In this document: positions 50,173 through 59,925 of the stretch, piece after piece | Layout: every line of letters starts with the position of its first letter | How positions within the stretch are numbered: the stretch's first letter is position 1 | Assembly: GCF_900110835.1 (NCBI RefSeq) | Contig: NZ_FOJG01000001.1 | Coordinates: 806,001-870,000 of the forward strand | Direction: 5' to 3' | DNA length: 64,000 nucleotides | Source: Chitinophaga arvensicola | GTDB taxonomy: Bacteria > Bacteroidota > Bacteroidia > Chitinophagales > Chitinophagaceae | The notes under the pieces: generated by a model | The model's database searches: none | The model's input: only the letters and a program-made list of their open reading frames with translations | Told to the model about the DNA's origin: nothing | Position numbers and translations under genes: made by a program

Positions 50173-53100
50173 TTATAAAGTTCTCTTCACTTCTACTTCT
50201 TCAAACCCTTCGATGTTATCATTAGGTCTGAGGTCGCTGAATCCACGGATACTCAATCCGCACTCCATATTGGCGGCTACTTCCTTCACGTCATCTTTAT
50301 AACGTTTCAGGGATCCGAGTTCGCCGGTGTGTACTACGATACCATCGCGTACTACGTTGATACGGGTGTTTCTTGTCAGCTTGCCATCTGTAACGAAGCA
50401 ACCTGCCACTGTAACCTTTTCGAATTTGTAAGTTTCGCGCACCTGAACGTTGCACACCACTTTCTTCTCGATTTTTGGTTCCAACATACCTTCCATGGCG
50501 CTCTTGATTTCGTCGATCGCGTCGTAGATGATAGAGTAGTTGCGGATTTCGATATTTTCTTTCTCCGCAAGCTTCGCAGCCTGGGAAGAAGGACGTACCT
50601 GGAATCCGAGGATGATGGCGTCAGAAGCGGTAGCCAGCAATACATCAGATTCGGTGATCTGACCTACAGCCTTGTGAACGATACTGATCACGATTTCTTC
50701 GGTAGACAGTTTCTGCAGGGAATCGCTCAATGCTTCTACGGAACCATCAAAGTCTGCTTTGATGATCAGGTTCAGCTGTTTGAAGTTACCCAGTGCCAGA
50801 CGGCGACCGATTTCATCCAGGGTGATGTGTTTCTTGGTACGGATACCTTGTTCACGAACGATCTGGGCTCTGCGGTTGGCCACTTCTTTGGCTTCAGATT
50901 CGTCTGCGAACATTTTGAATTTCTCACCGGCCTGTGGTGCACCGTTTAAGCCGAGCACCTGAACTGGCATGGATGGACCTGCTTCTTCCATTTTCTGACC
51001 ACGTTCGTTGAACATGGCTTTGATTTTACCGAAGAAGGAGCCGGATACGATGGTATCGCCCTGACGGAGGGTACCATTTTGTACCAGCAGGGAGGCTACG
51101 TAACCACGGCCTTTGTCCAGTGTTGCTTCCACTATACTTCCGGAGGATTCGCGGTCAGGATTTGCTTTCAGTTCCAGCAATTCCGCTTCCAGCAGGATTT
51201 TCTCCAGGAGCACATCTATATTCAGTCCGTTTTTGGCAGATATTTCCTGACTTTGATATTTACCGCCCCAGTCTTCTACCAGGAGGTTCATGCCGGCCAG
51301 TTGTTCTTTAATTTTTTCAGGGTTGGCGCCTTCTTTATCCACCTTGTTGATGGCGAATACCATTGGCAGACCAGCGGCCTGAGAGTGGGAGATCGCTTCC
51401 CTTGTTTGTGGCATGATGGCGTCATCAGCAGCAACCACGATCACAGCGATATCCGCTGCTTTGGCACCACGGGCACGCATCGCGGTAAACGCTTCGTGAC
51501 CTGGAGTATCGAGGAAGGTGATTTTCTTACCGCTGGCAGTAGTTACCTGGTAAGCACCGATATGCTGGGTGATACCACCGGCTTCACCGGCTACCACGTT
51601 TGCACTGCGGATATAATCGAGCAGGGAGGTTTTACCGTGATCGACGTGACCCATGATGGTAACGATCGGAGCACGTGGAACCAGATCTGCAGGATCGTCT
51701 ACTTCGTCTTCATCATCGGTTTCTTCTGCATCTTCCAGACCGATGAATTCCACTTCGTATCCAAATTCGCCGGCCACGAGTTCTATTACTTCCGCATCGA
51801 GGCGTTGGTTGATAGATACCATGATACCGAGGCCCATACATTTAGAGATTACTTCTGCGAAGCTTACATCCATCAGGTTAGCCAGTTCGGATACAGAAAC
51901 GAATTCCGTTACCTGGAGTTTGTTGTCTCCATCTCCTTCTTTAGCTTTCTGGTGGGCTCTTTCCTCACGTTTTTCTCTACGGTGTTTAGCTTTCACGTTT
52001 TTACCGCGACCGCCACCGAGTTTGGCCATTGTTTCCTTGATCTTATTCTGGATCTCGTTCTTATCGATTTCTTTTTCTTCGGTAGTACGTTTATCCTCAC
52101 CACGGTGCTGACCTGGTCTGTTGTAACCGCCGCCGCCCTGGCCTGGCCTGTTATAGCCACCGCCTTGTCCGGGTCTGTTACCACCACCACCAGTGCCTTG
52201 TCCGCCTGGACGGTTGTAGCCGCCGCCTTGTCCGGCAGGTCTGTTACCACCGCCGCCTTGACCGCCTTGTCCGGCGGGCCTGTTATAGCCTCCGCCCTGA
52301 CCCTGGCCTTGTCCGGCAGGTCTGTTGTAGTTACCACCGCCGCCGGTGCCAGTGTTGGCGCCGCCTGGACGGTTATGTGGGCGGTTATCTCCTTGCGGAC
52401 GATTGCCACCACCCTGGTGTCCACCACCGCGATTATCGTTATGGTGAGGGCGATTGCCGCCTTGTCCGCCATGTTGATGCGGGCGATGTTCGCCTGGAGT
52501 GCCGCCTGCTGGGCGGTCACCTTCTTTAAAGTCTTTAGGCTGAACGGGTTCCGGTTTCTTTTCCACGATAATACGCTTGCGTTTGCGTTTCTCGTCCCTG
52601 CTAAAGTTGCTGTTCTTATTATTATCGCGTCTGTCCGATTGAACAGGCAGCTCAATTTTGCCGATTACTTTAGGGCCGGTTAATTTTTCGGCCTGGATAT
52701 TTTCAATCACAGCAGCACCAGATGCTTCGTCCTGCGCTTGTGGTGCGGCCGGAGGAGGTGTTGGAGGAGTGTTTTCGGCAGTAGAGGGTTTGCGATTTTC
52801 CGTCTTTACGACTTTAACAGGAATGTGCGCCGGTTCTTTGACTGCAGCCGGTTTTGCCTCTTGTAATACTTCTTCCACTTTTTTAACTACAGGTTTATCT
52901 TCAACCGGTGCGGCTTTTTCCGTTTTATCTGTCGTATCGGTCTTATCTGTTTTCGCTACTTTCTCAGCCGGAGGGGTGGTTTCAGCTTTAGGGGCTTGTT
53001 CCACTTTTTCGGCTTTATCAGCTTTCTCAACTGGTTTTTCGGCAGTTGGCGCTGGAGTTGCTTCCTGTACGGGAGGGGCAGGTACGGGCTTAGGTTCCGG

Positions 53101-53850
53101 CTGTTTTTCCGCAACGGGGGGAGCAGGAGTAACCGGGGCAGGTTTTTCTTCCTTCACCGGTGGTTTTACTGCTTCTGGTTGCGGAGCGGGAGTTTCTTCC
53201 TGTTCTGCTTTTTTAGCAACTGGTTTTTTATTGCGGTTTAATGCGTCCAGATCGATGGTGGTGATAACTTTAGGGCCGTTGATTTTCGGCGCTTCGGTTT
53301 TCACTACTTCAGGATCTGCCGGAGGAGGCGTGGCCGGTGCTTTTGGAACTTCCGCAACAGGGGGAGCTGTAACAACGGGTGGTTCAGGCTTCGGTTCAGC
53401 TTTTTCCTTTGCGGGAGGCGGTGGAGTTGCCGGGGCAACAGTCGCCTGTGGTTGTGGTTGTGGTTCCGGTTTAGGAGTTTCCTTAACAGGTTCCGGTTTA
53501 GGTTCAGGCTTTGCTTCCTGTTTAGGAGCAGGAGCTGCCTCATCTTTTTCTTTGTTGGTATTCTTTTTAGCCGCCGCTTCCGCTTCCTCCTTTTCTTTCT
53601 TCTTCATCGTTTCTAACACGCTTCCTTTAGGCAGGGCTATCTGGTCGCTTTTGCGCTTGTTAGCCTTGTCCTGCTGGAACTCCGACTGCAGTGCTGTGTA
53701 CATAACAGCCGTCAGACGGGCATTGGGAGAACCAAAACCGTCCATATCAAAGCCTTTATTGCCAAGGAAATCGATGAGCGTCTCCTTGCCAATATTAAAC
53801 TCTTTGGCTGCAGCCAGCAATCGTGGTGTGTTGTTTGTTGTTTCAGGCAT
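50173..53850 (-). CDS. infB: Translation initiation factor IF-2, with extended low-complexity N-terminus
   Basis: The start at 53850 ([21 protein letters not shown]) gives 1,225 residues, against about 890 in E. coli. The frame extends to a TTG at 53994, but the family start and a GGGGAGG ribosome site support 53850. The IF2_N helix is at residues 1-50. Two disordered regions follow: a Pro/Glu/Lys-rich stretch (about residues 90-440) and a Gly/Arg/Asn/Pro-rich region with NRPGQGG-type repeats (about 450-590). The GTPase domain begins near residue 735 ([25 protein letters not shown]), then domains II-IV. IF-2 places fMet-tRNA on the ribosome. It is the last gene of rimP-nusA-infB. Confidence 0.95.
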   Translation of the reverse strand: MPETTNNTPRLLAAAKEFNIGKETLIDFLGNKGFDMDGFGSPNARLTAVMYTALQSEFQQDKANKRKSDQIALPKGSVLETMKKKEKEEAEAAAKKNTNKEKDEAAPAPKQEAKPEPKPEPVKETPKPEPQPQPQATVAPATPPPPAKEKAEPKPEPPVVTAPPVAEVPKAPATPPPADPEVVKTEAPKINGPKVITTIDLDALNRNKKPVAKKAEQEETPAPQPEAVKPPVKEEKPAPVTPAPPVAEKQPEPKPVPAPPVQEATPAPTAEKPVEKADKAEKVEQAPKAETTPPAEKVAKTDKTDTTDKTEKAAPVEDKPVVKKVEEVLQEAKPAAVKEPAHIPVKVVKTENRKPSTAENTPPTPPPAAPQAQDEASGAAVIENIQAEKLTGPKVIGKIELPVQSDRRDNNKNSNFSRDEKRKRKRIIVEKKPEPVQPKDFKEGDRPAGGTPGEHRPHQHGGQGGNRPHHNDNRGGGHQGGGNRPQGDNRPHNRPGGANTGTGGGGNYNRPAGQGQGQGGGYNRPAGQGGQGGGGNRPAGQGGGYNRPGGQGTGGGGNRPGQGGGYNRPGQGGGGYNRPGQHRGEDKRTTEEKEIDKNEIQNKIKETMAKLGGGRGKNVKAKHRREKREERAHQKAKEGDGDNKLQVTEFVSVSELANLMDVSFAEVISKCMGLGIMVSINQRLDAEVIELVAGEFGYEVEFIGLEDAEETDDEDEVDDPADLVPRAPIVTIMGHVDHGKTSLLDYIRSANVVAGEAGGITQHIGAYQVTTASGKKITFLDTPGHEAFTAMRARGAKAADIAVIVVAADDAIMPQTREAISHSQAAGLPMVFAINKVDKEGANPEKIKEQLAGMNLLVEDWGGKYQSQEISAKNGLNIDVLLEKILLEAELLELKANPDRESSGSIVEATLDKGRGYVASLLVQNGTLRQGDTIVSGSFFGKIKAMFNERGQKMEEAGPSMPVQVLGLNGAPQAGEKFKMFADESEAKEVANRRAQIVREQGIRTKKHITLDEIGRRLALGNFKQLNLIIKADFDGSVEALSDSLQKLSTEEIVISIVHKAVGQITESDVLLATASDAIILGFQVRPSSQAAKLAEKENIEIRNYSIIYDAIDEIKSAMEGMLEPKIEKKVVCNVQVRETYKFEKVTVAGCFVTDGKLTRNTRINVVRDGIVVHTGELGSLKRYKDDVKEVAANMECGLSIRGFSDLRPNDNIEGFEEVEVKRTL
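52100..52500 (-). repeat. Imperfect short repeats encoding NRP(A/G)GQGG units in infB
   Basis: On the minus strand this region encodes ten or more tandem-like units of [15 protein letters not shown] or YNRPG with Gly spacers. The DNA is correspondingly repetitive (CCGCCTTGTCCGG-type units on the plus strand). Such tracts can change length by slippage without breaking the frame when units are multiples of three. Confidence 0.75.
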
Positions 53851-53980
53851 ATCGTATTTCGGGCCTCCCCTGTTTCCCGTTTCTTCAAAACGGGATGTTT
53901 TTTTACGTTTAAACAATAACTCGAAAAAATCAATTCCCTTTCTAATAAGGCCTTTACCTGGGAAGGGTTGTGGCTCGGCT

Positions 53981-55228
53981 TTATTCTTTGTCAAACTCTT
54001 CCTGTAATATTCTTCTTACATCCTGCACTGTCTCTTCTTCCAGATCAGAACGGCGAACCAGTTCTTCAACGGTCAGCTCCAATACGCTGCGGGCAGTGTC
54101 ACAACCTATTCGTTTAAGCTCATCTATTATCCATTCTTCGATTTCATCCGAGAATTCTTCCAGATCGATATCAAATTCAGACTGTTCCTGTGCTTCATCA
54201 CGGAATACATCTATCTCAAAACCAGTCAGTTCGCAAGCCAGCTTGATGTTTACGCCTTTTTTACCGATAGCCAGTGATACCTGGTCAGGGTTGAGGTAAA
54301 CAGAAGCGTATTTGTTTTCGTTATCCACTTCCATGCGGCTGATTCTGGCGGGTGTTAAGGAACGCTGAATCAACAATTGAATGTTGGTGGTAAAGTTAAT
54401 GATATCTATATTTTCATTTCTCAGTTCGCGAACGATGCCATGTATACGGCTACCTTTCATACCCACACAGGCTCCAACCGGATCGATACGGTCATCGTAG
54501 GATTCAACAGCCACTTTGGCTCTTTCACCTGGTTCACGAACAATTTTCTTGATCACAATAAGCCCGTCAAAGATCTCAGGCACCTCAATTTCCAGCAATT
54601 TAGCAAGGAAGGATGGATGTGTGCGGGAGAGAATGATGAGTGGTGCGTTGTTTTTCATTTCCACTTTCTTCACCACCGCTCTTACGTTCTCCCCTTTTTT
54701 GAAATAATCTGTGGGGATTTGTTCAGATTTAGGCAAAATTAACTCATTCCCTTCATCATCAAGCAATAAAACTTCTTTTTTCCAAACCTGGTATACTTCA
54801 CCATTTACAATTTCACCTGCTTTATCCGCATATTTCTTAACCAGGATGTTCTTTTTCAGGTCGCCGATACGGGCAGATAAGGTTTGCTTAGCTGCCAGGA
54901 TGGCCCTGCGACCGAAATCCATGATTTCTACTTCTTCGTATAAATCTTCACCTACCTGATAATCCGGTTCTACCTTAATTGCTTCAGAATAGGCAATCTG
55001 TGCATTATCATCTTCTACTTCCCCATCAGTTACAATGGTTCGACGGCGTAATATTTCAAGGTCACCTTTTTCGGTATTTACAATCACGTCAAAATTCTCA
55101 TCTGAGCCATACTTTTTCCGCAGAAGCGTTTTGAACACATCTTCCAGCACCTTCATCAATGTAGGACGGTCAATGTTTTCCGCCTCCTTGAACTCGGTAA
55201 ATGACTCAATCAAGTTAATACTAGCCAT
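53981..55228 (-). CDS. nusA: Transcription termination/antitermination factor NusA
   Basis: The 415-residue protein has the N-terminal RNA-polymerase-binding domain ([19 protein letters not shown]), the S1 domain (about residues 130-200, with [18 protein letters not shown] in region form) and two KH domains with [19 protein letters not shown] and [18 protein letters not shown]. NusA controls pausing and termination of RNA polymerase. Unlike E. coli NusA it has only one acidic C-terminal repeat-like segment, which ends at the HhH-like [19 protein letters not shown] region. It lies 16 bases after rimP and 130 bases before infB. Confidence 0.96.
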   Translation of the reverse strand: MASINLIESFTEFKEAENIDRPTLMKVLEDVFKTLLRKKYGSDENFDVIVNTEKGDLEILRRRTIVTDGEVEDDNAQIAYSEAIKVEPDYQVGEDLYEEVEIMDFGRRAILAAKQTLSARIGDLKKNILVKKYADKAGEIVNGEVYQVWKKEVLLLDDEGNELILPKSEQIPTDYFKKGENVRAVVKKVEMKNNAPLIILSRTHPSFLAKLLEIEVPEIFDGLIVIKKIVREPGERAKVAVESYDDRIDPVGACVGMKGSRIHGIVRELRNENIDIINFTTNIQLLIQRSLTPARISRMEVDNENKYASVYLNPDQVSLAIGKKGVNIKLACELTGFEIDVFRDEAQEQSEFDIDLEEFSDEIEEWIIDELKRIGCDTARSVLELTVEELVRRSDLEEETVQDVRRILQEEFDKE

Positions 55229-55244
55229 GTTTAGTTGTTATATT

Positions 55245-55709
55245 TTAAAACACGATGCACACCTTCGTGTGCTTTATTTCATTAAGTTTTAAATCAGTTG
55301 ATTTCTTTTCTTTTTTCTTACCCACCAGTTCCTCAATGTTAATTGCCTCTTCGGTAACGGTCTGCAGGGTGCCTTCCTTTACGGAACCATCCAGCAGTGT
55401 CACTTCCACTTTGCGGCCAATATTTTTAAGGTATTGTCTGTGCAGTTTGAGCGGTTCATCCAGTCCGGCGGACGAAACTTCCAGGGAGAAATCGTTATTT
55501 GGGAACAGTTCAGCCGCTTCCAGCAAAGGATATAACTGACGGTTGAATGACACCAGCGTAGCCACCGGTACCCCTTTATCTCCGTCCAGAAAGAGCTTGA
55601 TATTGTTAGTGGGCTTTATTCTGATGTCTACCAAAAAATTGTCGGGATCGTTAGCCAGCAGTCCTTCTGCCATTTCCCGGATAGTTTTTATCACGTGTTC
55701 GTTTGCCAT
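55245..55709 (-). CDS. rimP: Ribosome maturation factor RimP
   Basis: The start at 55709 (MANEHVIKTIREMAEGLL) gives 154 residues; the 16 extra codons upstream are rejected. The two-domain RimP fold is visible. The N-terminal alpha/beta domain ends with FSLEVSSAGLDEPLKLHRQY, which contains the conserved EVSSPG-like motif (here SSAGLDEPL). A C-terminal SH3-like domain follows (GRKVEVTLLDGSVKEGTL). RimP assists maturation of the 30S subunit. It heads the rimP-nusA-infB operon. Confidence 0.93.
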   Translation of the reverse strand: MANEHVIKTIREMAEGLLANDPDNFLVDIRIKPTNNIKLFLDGDKGVPVATLVSFNRQLYPLLEAAELFPNNDFSLEVSSAGLDEPLKLHRQYLKNIGRKVEVTLLDGSVKEGTLQTVTEEAINIEELVGKKKEKKSTDLKLNEIKHTKVCIVF

Positions 55710-55875
55710 ACAAAAAGCGCGAAGGGGACAATATCTCGTCCCCTTCGTTTGAATCATTTTTCCTCCTACAAAATTAGGATTTTATTTTGATTGAAAAACT
55801 ATTTCTTTAACTTGTATATAAATATTTGTGTAAGATGGGCCGCCATCATTCATATGTGTTTTTAAAATATCTAAC

Positions 55876-56172
55876 GTGATCACCGCTTTCTGGCGAAAAA
55901 TAAATCTCGAACTGTTGGCATGGCCCCTGGGGCTCACTCTCTTATATATAATGAATCCCAATGAGCGCGCCACCAGCCTGTGTTTCTTTAAAAACCTTGG
56001 CATTCCCCTTTGTCCCGGCTGCGGATTAGGTCACGGTATCCACTATTTTTTACACGGTCAATGGTCCGCCTCCATCCATCACCACTGGCTGGCTCCAGTG
56101 GTTGTCGCTGTACTGCTTTACAGAACCATACAACTGGCCCTTATTCAACTTGCTGATTTCAAACAATCATAA
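55876..56172 (+). CDS. DUF2752-family small membrane protein
   Basis: This 98-residue protein has a first helix (LLAWPLGLTLLYIM), then the DUF2752 signature CFFKNLGIPLCPGCGLGHGIHYFLHGQ with the CPGCG motif, then a second helix (LAPVVVAVLLYRTIQLAL). DUF2752 proteins are short inner-membrane proteins whose function has not been established. The CxGCG motif could bind metal or form a disulfide. It lies 10 bases upstream of a TM2-domain gene in the same direction, and the two are often found together in Bacteroidota. The start at 55876 is the only reasonable one. Confidence 0.8.
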   Translation: MITAFWRKINLELLAWPLGLTLLYIMNPNERATSLCFFKNLGIPLCPGCGLGHGIHYFLHGQWSASIHHHWLAPVVVAVLLYRTIQLALIQLADFKQS

Positions 56173-56182
56173 ACCCAACACT

Positions 56183-56533
56183 ATGAACGATTTTTCATTT
56201 GCGATGCTCCCCGGTATTGAAGCCGAAGAAATGCTTTGGCTACAGGAACTAACTAAAAGTTACACACCCGAAAACAAACAACGGTTCCTCGCCGTATACC
56301 AGGGCCGCCGCAAAGACCCACAAACTATCCTGATCGTGAGCCTCCTCGGATTTCTCGGCGTTGCAGGCGTACAACGCTTCCTGGTAAACCAGATTGCCAT
56401 GGGCATCATATACTTTATTACCCTCGGTTTCTGTGGCATTGGCACCATCATAGACGCCATCAACTCCCGCAAAATGGCCTGGCAGTTCAATAAAAAAGAA
56501 GCGATGGCCTCCGCCGCTTTACTGGGACTTTAA
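56183..56533 (+). CDS. TM2-domain protein
   Basis: The start at 56183 (MNDFSFAMLPGIEAEEMLWLQ) gives 116 residues. Two closely spaced membrane helices (about residues 50-68 and 72-92) are joined by a tight turn, with the TM2 signature LGFLGVAGVQRFLVNQIAMGI followed by FCGIGTIIDAI. TM2 proteins are small inner-membrane proteins of unknown biochemical function. It lies 10 bases after the DUF2752 gene, so the two probably form one unit. Confidence 0.82.
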   Translation: MNDFSFAMLPGIEAEEMLWLQELTKSYTPENKQRFLAVYQGRRKDPQTILIVSLLGFLGVAGVQRFLVNQIAMGIIYFITLGFCGIGTIIDAINSRKMAWQFNKKEAMASAALLGL

Positions 56534-56616
56534 TCTCCCTGGGAAAGTTAAAAAAACCTTAAAATGAGGTGATTTTCAGGCAGTCGGAAAGGATATTCCG
56601 CTACCTTCGTGTCACT

Positions 56617-56862
56617 ATGATAAAATTTTTCATTTCTATATTTCTGGCCTGGCTGCTTTACAAACTGGTGTTCGATCTCATCATACCCGGATATAAAGTA
56701 ACCAAACAAGTGCGTAGACAAATGAACGATATGCAGAATCATATGCGTCAGCAATATGAACAGCAAGCTGGTGGCCAGCCTGGGCAACAACAACCTCCTC
56801 ACCCTCCGCAACCAAAAAAAGTGGATAAGGGAGATTACCTCGATTTTGAAGAAATTAAATAG
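56617..56862 (+). CDS. DUF4834-family small membrane protein
   Basis: The start at 56617 (MIKFFISIFLAWLLYKLVF) gives 81 residues. One N-terminal membrane helix is followed by a basic segment (KQVRRQMNDMQNHMRQQ) and a Gln/Pro/Gly-rich linker, then a conserved KGDYLDFEEIK tail typical of DUF4834. The family is restricted to Bacteroidota and its role is unknown. A near-consensus -7 element (TACCTTCG) lies just before the start. A perfect terminator follows the stop codon. Confidence 0.75.
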   Translation: MIKFFISIFLAWLLYKLVFDLIIPGYKVTKQVRRQMNDMQNHMRQQYEQQAGGQPGQQQPPHPPQPKKVDKGDYLDFEEIK

Positions 56863-56893
56863 AGAAAAGGCCGGTGTATCACCGGCCTTTTCT
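56863..56893. terminator. Bidirectional intrinsic terminator
   Basis: A 14-bp perfect GC-rich stem (56863-56876 with 56880-56893, loop TAT) lies between the DUF4834 gene and the convergent HAD gene, with T residues after it on the plus strand. Confidence 0.9.
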
Positions 56894-56895
56894 TA

Positions 56896-57522
56896 TTATA
56901 TCCCCGCAGGACGGAAAATATCCATAATCGTTCTGGGAGCCTGCAAATGGATAGTCTGCAACCCCACCGCTTTAGCCCCCTCTATATTAGGCAGCGTATC
57001 ATCTATAAACAACGTTTCTTCCGCCAGCAACCCGTTTTCATCCAATACCATCTGGTAACACTCTGCATCCGGCTTCCGGCATCCCATCAGGTGAGAATAA
57101 TAGGCTTTATCGAAAAATTCACCCAGAGAAGGAATTCCCCTGCTCTCCTGTAATAACCGGTTAAACTCCGCCAGATGAATCGCATTGGTATTGCTTAACA
57201 GATACAGGTTGTAATGCTGCCGCAACTGCTGTAACAACTGTAGCCGCTGCAAAGGAAAGTCTAGCAGCATAGCATTCCAGGCACCGGTTATCTGTTCGCC
57301 CGTTACCCCCTCCGGCACATGCCGCTGCATCTCTGCCAGGAACTCCTCTGTGCTCACATGCCCCGTTTCCAGCCCATTGAATAAGCTGGAACCATGAAAT
57401 TGTGTATATAACTCGTTAAAGTGCTTCACCCCTAATCCCACAAACGCCTCACTGGTTAATTGGTAATTAATATTCAGAATAACACCCCCCAGATCAAATA
57501 TTATATTTTTAATCCCTTGCAT
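56896..57522 (-). CDS. HAD-superfamily hydrolase (YihX-like)
   Basis: The 208-residue protein has motif I IIFDLGGVILNIN, a helical cap, motif II LYLLSNTNAIH, a Lys in GCRKPDAECYQ and motif IV LFIDDTLPNIEGAKAVG. This is the class IA (epoxide-hydrolase-N/YihX) layout. YihX-type enzymes hydrolyse sugar phosphates such as alpha-glucose-1-phosphate. The substrate here is unknown. It ends at the shared terminator and begins 130 bases from the tRNA gene, in the opposite direction. Confidence 0.9.
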   Translation of the reverse strand: MQGIKNIIFDLGGVILNINYQLTSEAFVGLGVKHFNELYTQFHGSSLFNGLETGHVSTEEFLAEMQRHVPEGVTGEQITGAWNAMLLDFPLQRLQLLQQLRQHYNLYLLSNTNAIHLAEFNRLLQESRGIPSLGEFFDKAYYSHLMGCRKPDAECYQMVLDENGLLAEETLFIDDTLPNIEGAKAVGLQTIHLQAPRTIMDIFRPAGI

Positions 57523-57606
57523 ATGTAATAGTTGAATGCAAATTTATTAAGTATAGCCGTAAGCGTTGGCACTAAAAATATTTTTAGGATAATTCAATAA
57601 AATAAT

Positions 57607-57650
57607 TAATTTTGCCGTCCCTTGAAAAAGGGAAATTCGTTCTTCGGAAC
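57607..57650 (+). promoter_or_regulatory. tRNA promoter and two-tetraloop leader
   Basis: TAATTTTG (57607-57614) matches the -7 consensus. The leader then forms TCCCTT-GAAA-AAGGGA (57618-57633), a six-bp stem with a GNRA loop, and GTTC-TTCG-GAAC (57639-57650), a four-bp stem closed by the very stable C(UUCG)G loop. The second hairpin ends one base before the mature tRNA, probably guiding 5' processing. Confidence 0.6.
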
Positions 57651-57651
57651 A

Positions 57652-57725
57652 GGTCCTATAGCTCAGTTGGTTAGAGCACCTGACTCATAATCAGGGGGTC
57701 CCAGGATCATGCCCTGGTGGGACCA
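57652..57725 (+). tRNA. tRNA with CAU anticodon (Met elongator, or Ile2)
   Basis: All four arms fold: acceptor 57652-57658 with 57718-57724, D-arm GCTC/GAGC, anticodon arm CCTGA/TCAGG with loop CTCATAA (anticodon CAT at 57686-57688), and T-arm CCAGG/CCTGG. The discriminator is A, and CCA is not encoded. Elongator Met is the best call, but lysidine-modified Ile2 cannot be excluded. The T-loop reads ATCATGC instead of the canonical TTCRANY, with A at position 54 and T at 58. Confidence 0.93.
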
Positions 57726-57730
57726 CTTAC

Positions 57731-57768
57731 AAAAAAGGCTTTCAGCGGTAACGCAGGAGGCCTTTTTT
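57731..57768 (+). terminator. Terminator after the tRNA
   Basis: AAAAAAGGC (57731-57739) pairs with GCCTTTTTT (57760-57768), and an inner GCG-GTAA-CGC hairpin sits in the loop. It begins five bases after the tRNA. Confidence 0.85.
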
Positions 57769-58004
57769 CATTTACCCCTTTTAGCACCCAATAATTTGTT
57801 TGTTATTTTTTGAGCAAGCAGTTACCCGCGCCCCTGTATTATATGTTATTGTCTGAAAGAGTAACATCTTAAAAAGATTATTCCTGACCCGAACGGAACA
57901 TCCAATAATGGATTGGTTGTTTTAAAAGATTTTCCGGTGAATAGTAGTCTCCCAACCCATTTTGTTCATTGCATAAACATTTATTAATCAAATAACATAT
58001 CCCA

Positions 58005-59768
58005 ATGGCCCGCCTAGAAATAGAAGATCAAATAATTACGCCATTTTCGGAGTTATACCTATGTCCGCATTGTGATAACCTTGACATGGGCATTTTCTGT
58101 AGCTCCTGCGGAAAAACACTAAAGATTGAATTTCCCAATATAGAAAATGAGTTGATCAGGAGGTATATGAAATTTGGCTTTATAAGACTGGAAGAATGGA
58201 TAGATCAGCATCTGTCAGTAGCAGGTAATTACCATTTAAATATTTTAAATATCGATAAGGGAACTGTTTTGGTTAAGGAACATCCGCCTAACAACGGTTT
58301 ATCCCTGGAACTAATCATTTTATTCTACAAGGATAGAACCGATCAAAATTATTTAAGGAACATTTATAACAATTTTATATTAAAGGCCAATGAATTTATT
58401 CTGCGTAACAATCGTCTGAAGAGAAAACAGCGCTCTGGCAAATCACAGTTTTATATTGAAAAACTTGACATAAGGGCTTTCTTAATTAAGGAACCGCTGA
58501 CTGACGAACGGGATACAGATAAATACTTTTTAAAAAGAGTAATACCTACTAAGACAGCCAGTGGAGCGGGAGAGATAATTAAATTTTTATTTGCGCCAAA
58601 TCTAATTAAATCTACTTTTAATTTACGGGTGACTTTAGACATATCGGTTATTAGCTTAGCATCCGCCAAACTTAATGCGAATTCCACAAAGCCATTCGAT
58701 ATAGTCAGGCATCAGGCTGAAATTATTGCAAAGCAAACACTGACTCAAACAATTACCAGAGGTCCATCTCCCAATAGGTCTCTTGCAATAATAATTTCAA
58801 TTGTGGAGGGCTTTAGAGATTATTTCAAAATCCTGATTCAGTACATCAAAAATCCATATTATTTCGCAGAGCTAGTCTCCACTGCAAAGATCATTACGCC
58901 AAGTAAAGTCATAGGATTATATTTTATTGGCTTAACCTGTAGCATAACTATACCATGGATTATTTCAGGCGGATATCTTACACCCAGTAATCTTTCCATA
59001 TTCAGCAATTTGCCGCCATTCTTAAGTGATGTAGCAGAGCTGGGACTTGAATTATTAAGGATATCCATCATCTGCCTTATTCTGCATGGTGTTATAAGAT
59101 TGTTTGGAAGGAAGGGCAGTTTTACGTCATTATTTTTATGCTATTTATTCTATGAATCTTTCATGCAGCTTTTAGAAAGACCAGCGAGATATCTTACCGG
59201 ACCATTATTGCTAAATTGGCTAAATAATAATTTTCATGCCCAGTATACTATCCAGTCAATTGCGTTTTCCTTTTTATCTCTCATCGCGGCCTACTTTTTA
59301 TTCCCCATTTTATTTTCTGTATATAAGGCGAGCAAAGCAGTTACGAGCATAGCGTTTCTTTTTGTATTGGCTTTTTTTGGTTTTTGGGCTGGCTTTTTTA
59401 ATGAATTCACCCAGGCGTCAAATCGAAAGATGTATGGTAATGAAATTAATTATCATGGTTTGCAACTTTTTTATAAAGATGGAGTGACATTAGAGGATGC
59501 CACAAAATTGGAAGAATTTCTTATCAGTTCAGCTTTTGCGAATGGCAGTACGCAATCTGTGCAAATTCTAAAACATGATAGTACCTATATTTTCAGATAT
59601 GTAATTGATGAAAGCAAAATGACTACGGAAGTAAGAACTATTATTCCAGCATTTGCATCAAGTATTTCAGAAAATGTTTTTAATGGAGCACAAGTAAAAA
59701 TACAGACTTGCAATAATAAATTTGAAACCATTGCAGAATTTCTGATGGATAAGCGTAATTATCGTTAG
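58005..59768 (+). CDS. Zinc-ribbon multi-pass membrane protein, unknown function, low-GC
   Basis: This 587-residue protein is not recognised as a named family. Cys20, Cys23, Cys32 and Cys35 form a zinc ribbon (CPHC, CSSC). Residues about 50-270 are a soluble alpha/beta region with ILNIDKGTVLVKEHP and several basic stretches. From about residue 300 there are five predicted membrane helices arranged like Yip1-type domains, for example VIGLYFIGLTCSITIPW and IAFLFVLAFFGFWAGFF. A soluble C-terminal domain follows. The gene is much richer in A+T than its neighbours (13 G+C in 58321-58380) and stands alone next to a tRNA gene, which suggests horizontal transfer. No recombinase or flanking repeat was found. 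Confidence 0.6.
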   Translation: MARLEIEDQIITPFSELYLCPHCDNLDMGIFCSSCGKTLKIEFPNIENELIRRYMKFGFIRLEEWIDQHLSVAGNYHLNILNIDKGTVLVKEHPPNNGLSLELIILFYKDRTDQNYLRNIYNNFILKANEFILRNNRLKRKQRSGKSQFYIEKLDIRAFLIKEPLTDERDTDKYFLKRVIPTKTASGAGEIIKFLFAPNLIKSTFNLRVTLDISVISLASAKLNANSTKPFDIVRHQAEIIAKQTLTQTITRGPSPNRSLAIIISIVEGFRDYFKILIQYIKNPYYFAELVSTAKIITPSKVIGLYFIGLTCSITIPWIISGGYLTPSNLSIFSNLPPFLSDVAELGLELLRISIICLILHGVIRLFGRKGSFTSLFLCYLFYESFMQLLERPARYLTGPLLLNWLNNNFHAQYTIQSIAFSFLSLIAAYFLFPILFSVYKASKAVTSIAFLFVLAFFGFWAGFFNEFTQASNRKMYGNEINYHGLQLFYKDGVTLEDATKLEEFLISSAFANGSTQSVQILKHDSTYIFRYVIDESKMTTEVRTIIPAFASSISENVFNGAQVKIQTCNNKFETIAEFLMDKRNYR

Positions 59769-59925
59769 TCATTTAATGTAAGACATTGTTTATTATTGAC
59801 TTTGTTGCTGATATCGACCAGTGCCGCCATGCCGGGATATTTTAAATAAAGCCACAGTATACGCAAGAACCGGGTTTCCCCGGAAACGTCACCAATGTAT
59901 ATTTGTACTGTAAAAAGCAAATATC

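Noticed and set aside
53851-53994. 48-codon upstream extension of infB starting at TTG
   Set aside because: The family N-terminus starts at 53850 with a ribosome binding site. The extension begins at a rare start codon inside the end of nusA.
51079-54007. Two long plus-strand open frames (534 and 449 codons) opposite infB
   Set aside because: They mirror the repetitive, GC-rich infB coding sequence, have low-complexity translations without family motifs, and infB is unmistakable on the other strand.
55782-56003. 73-codon minus-strand frame overlapping the DUF2752 gene
   Set aside because: No hydrophobic or family pattern, and the plus-strand CPGCG motif gene is convincing.
57640-59925. Integrated element with attachment-site duplication at the tRNA
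   Set aside because: I looked for a second copy of the tRNA 3' end downstream to 59.9 kb and found none, and there is no integrase gene.
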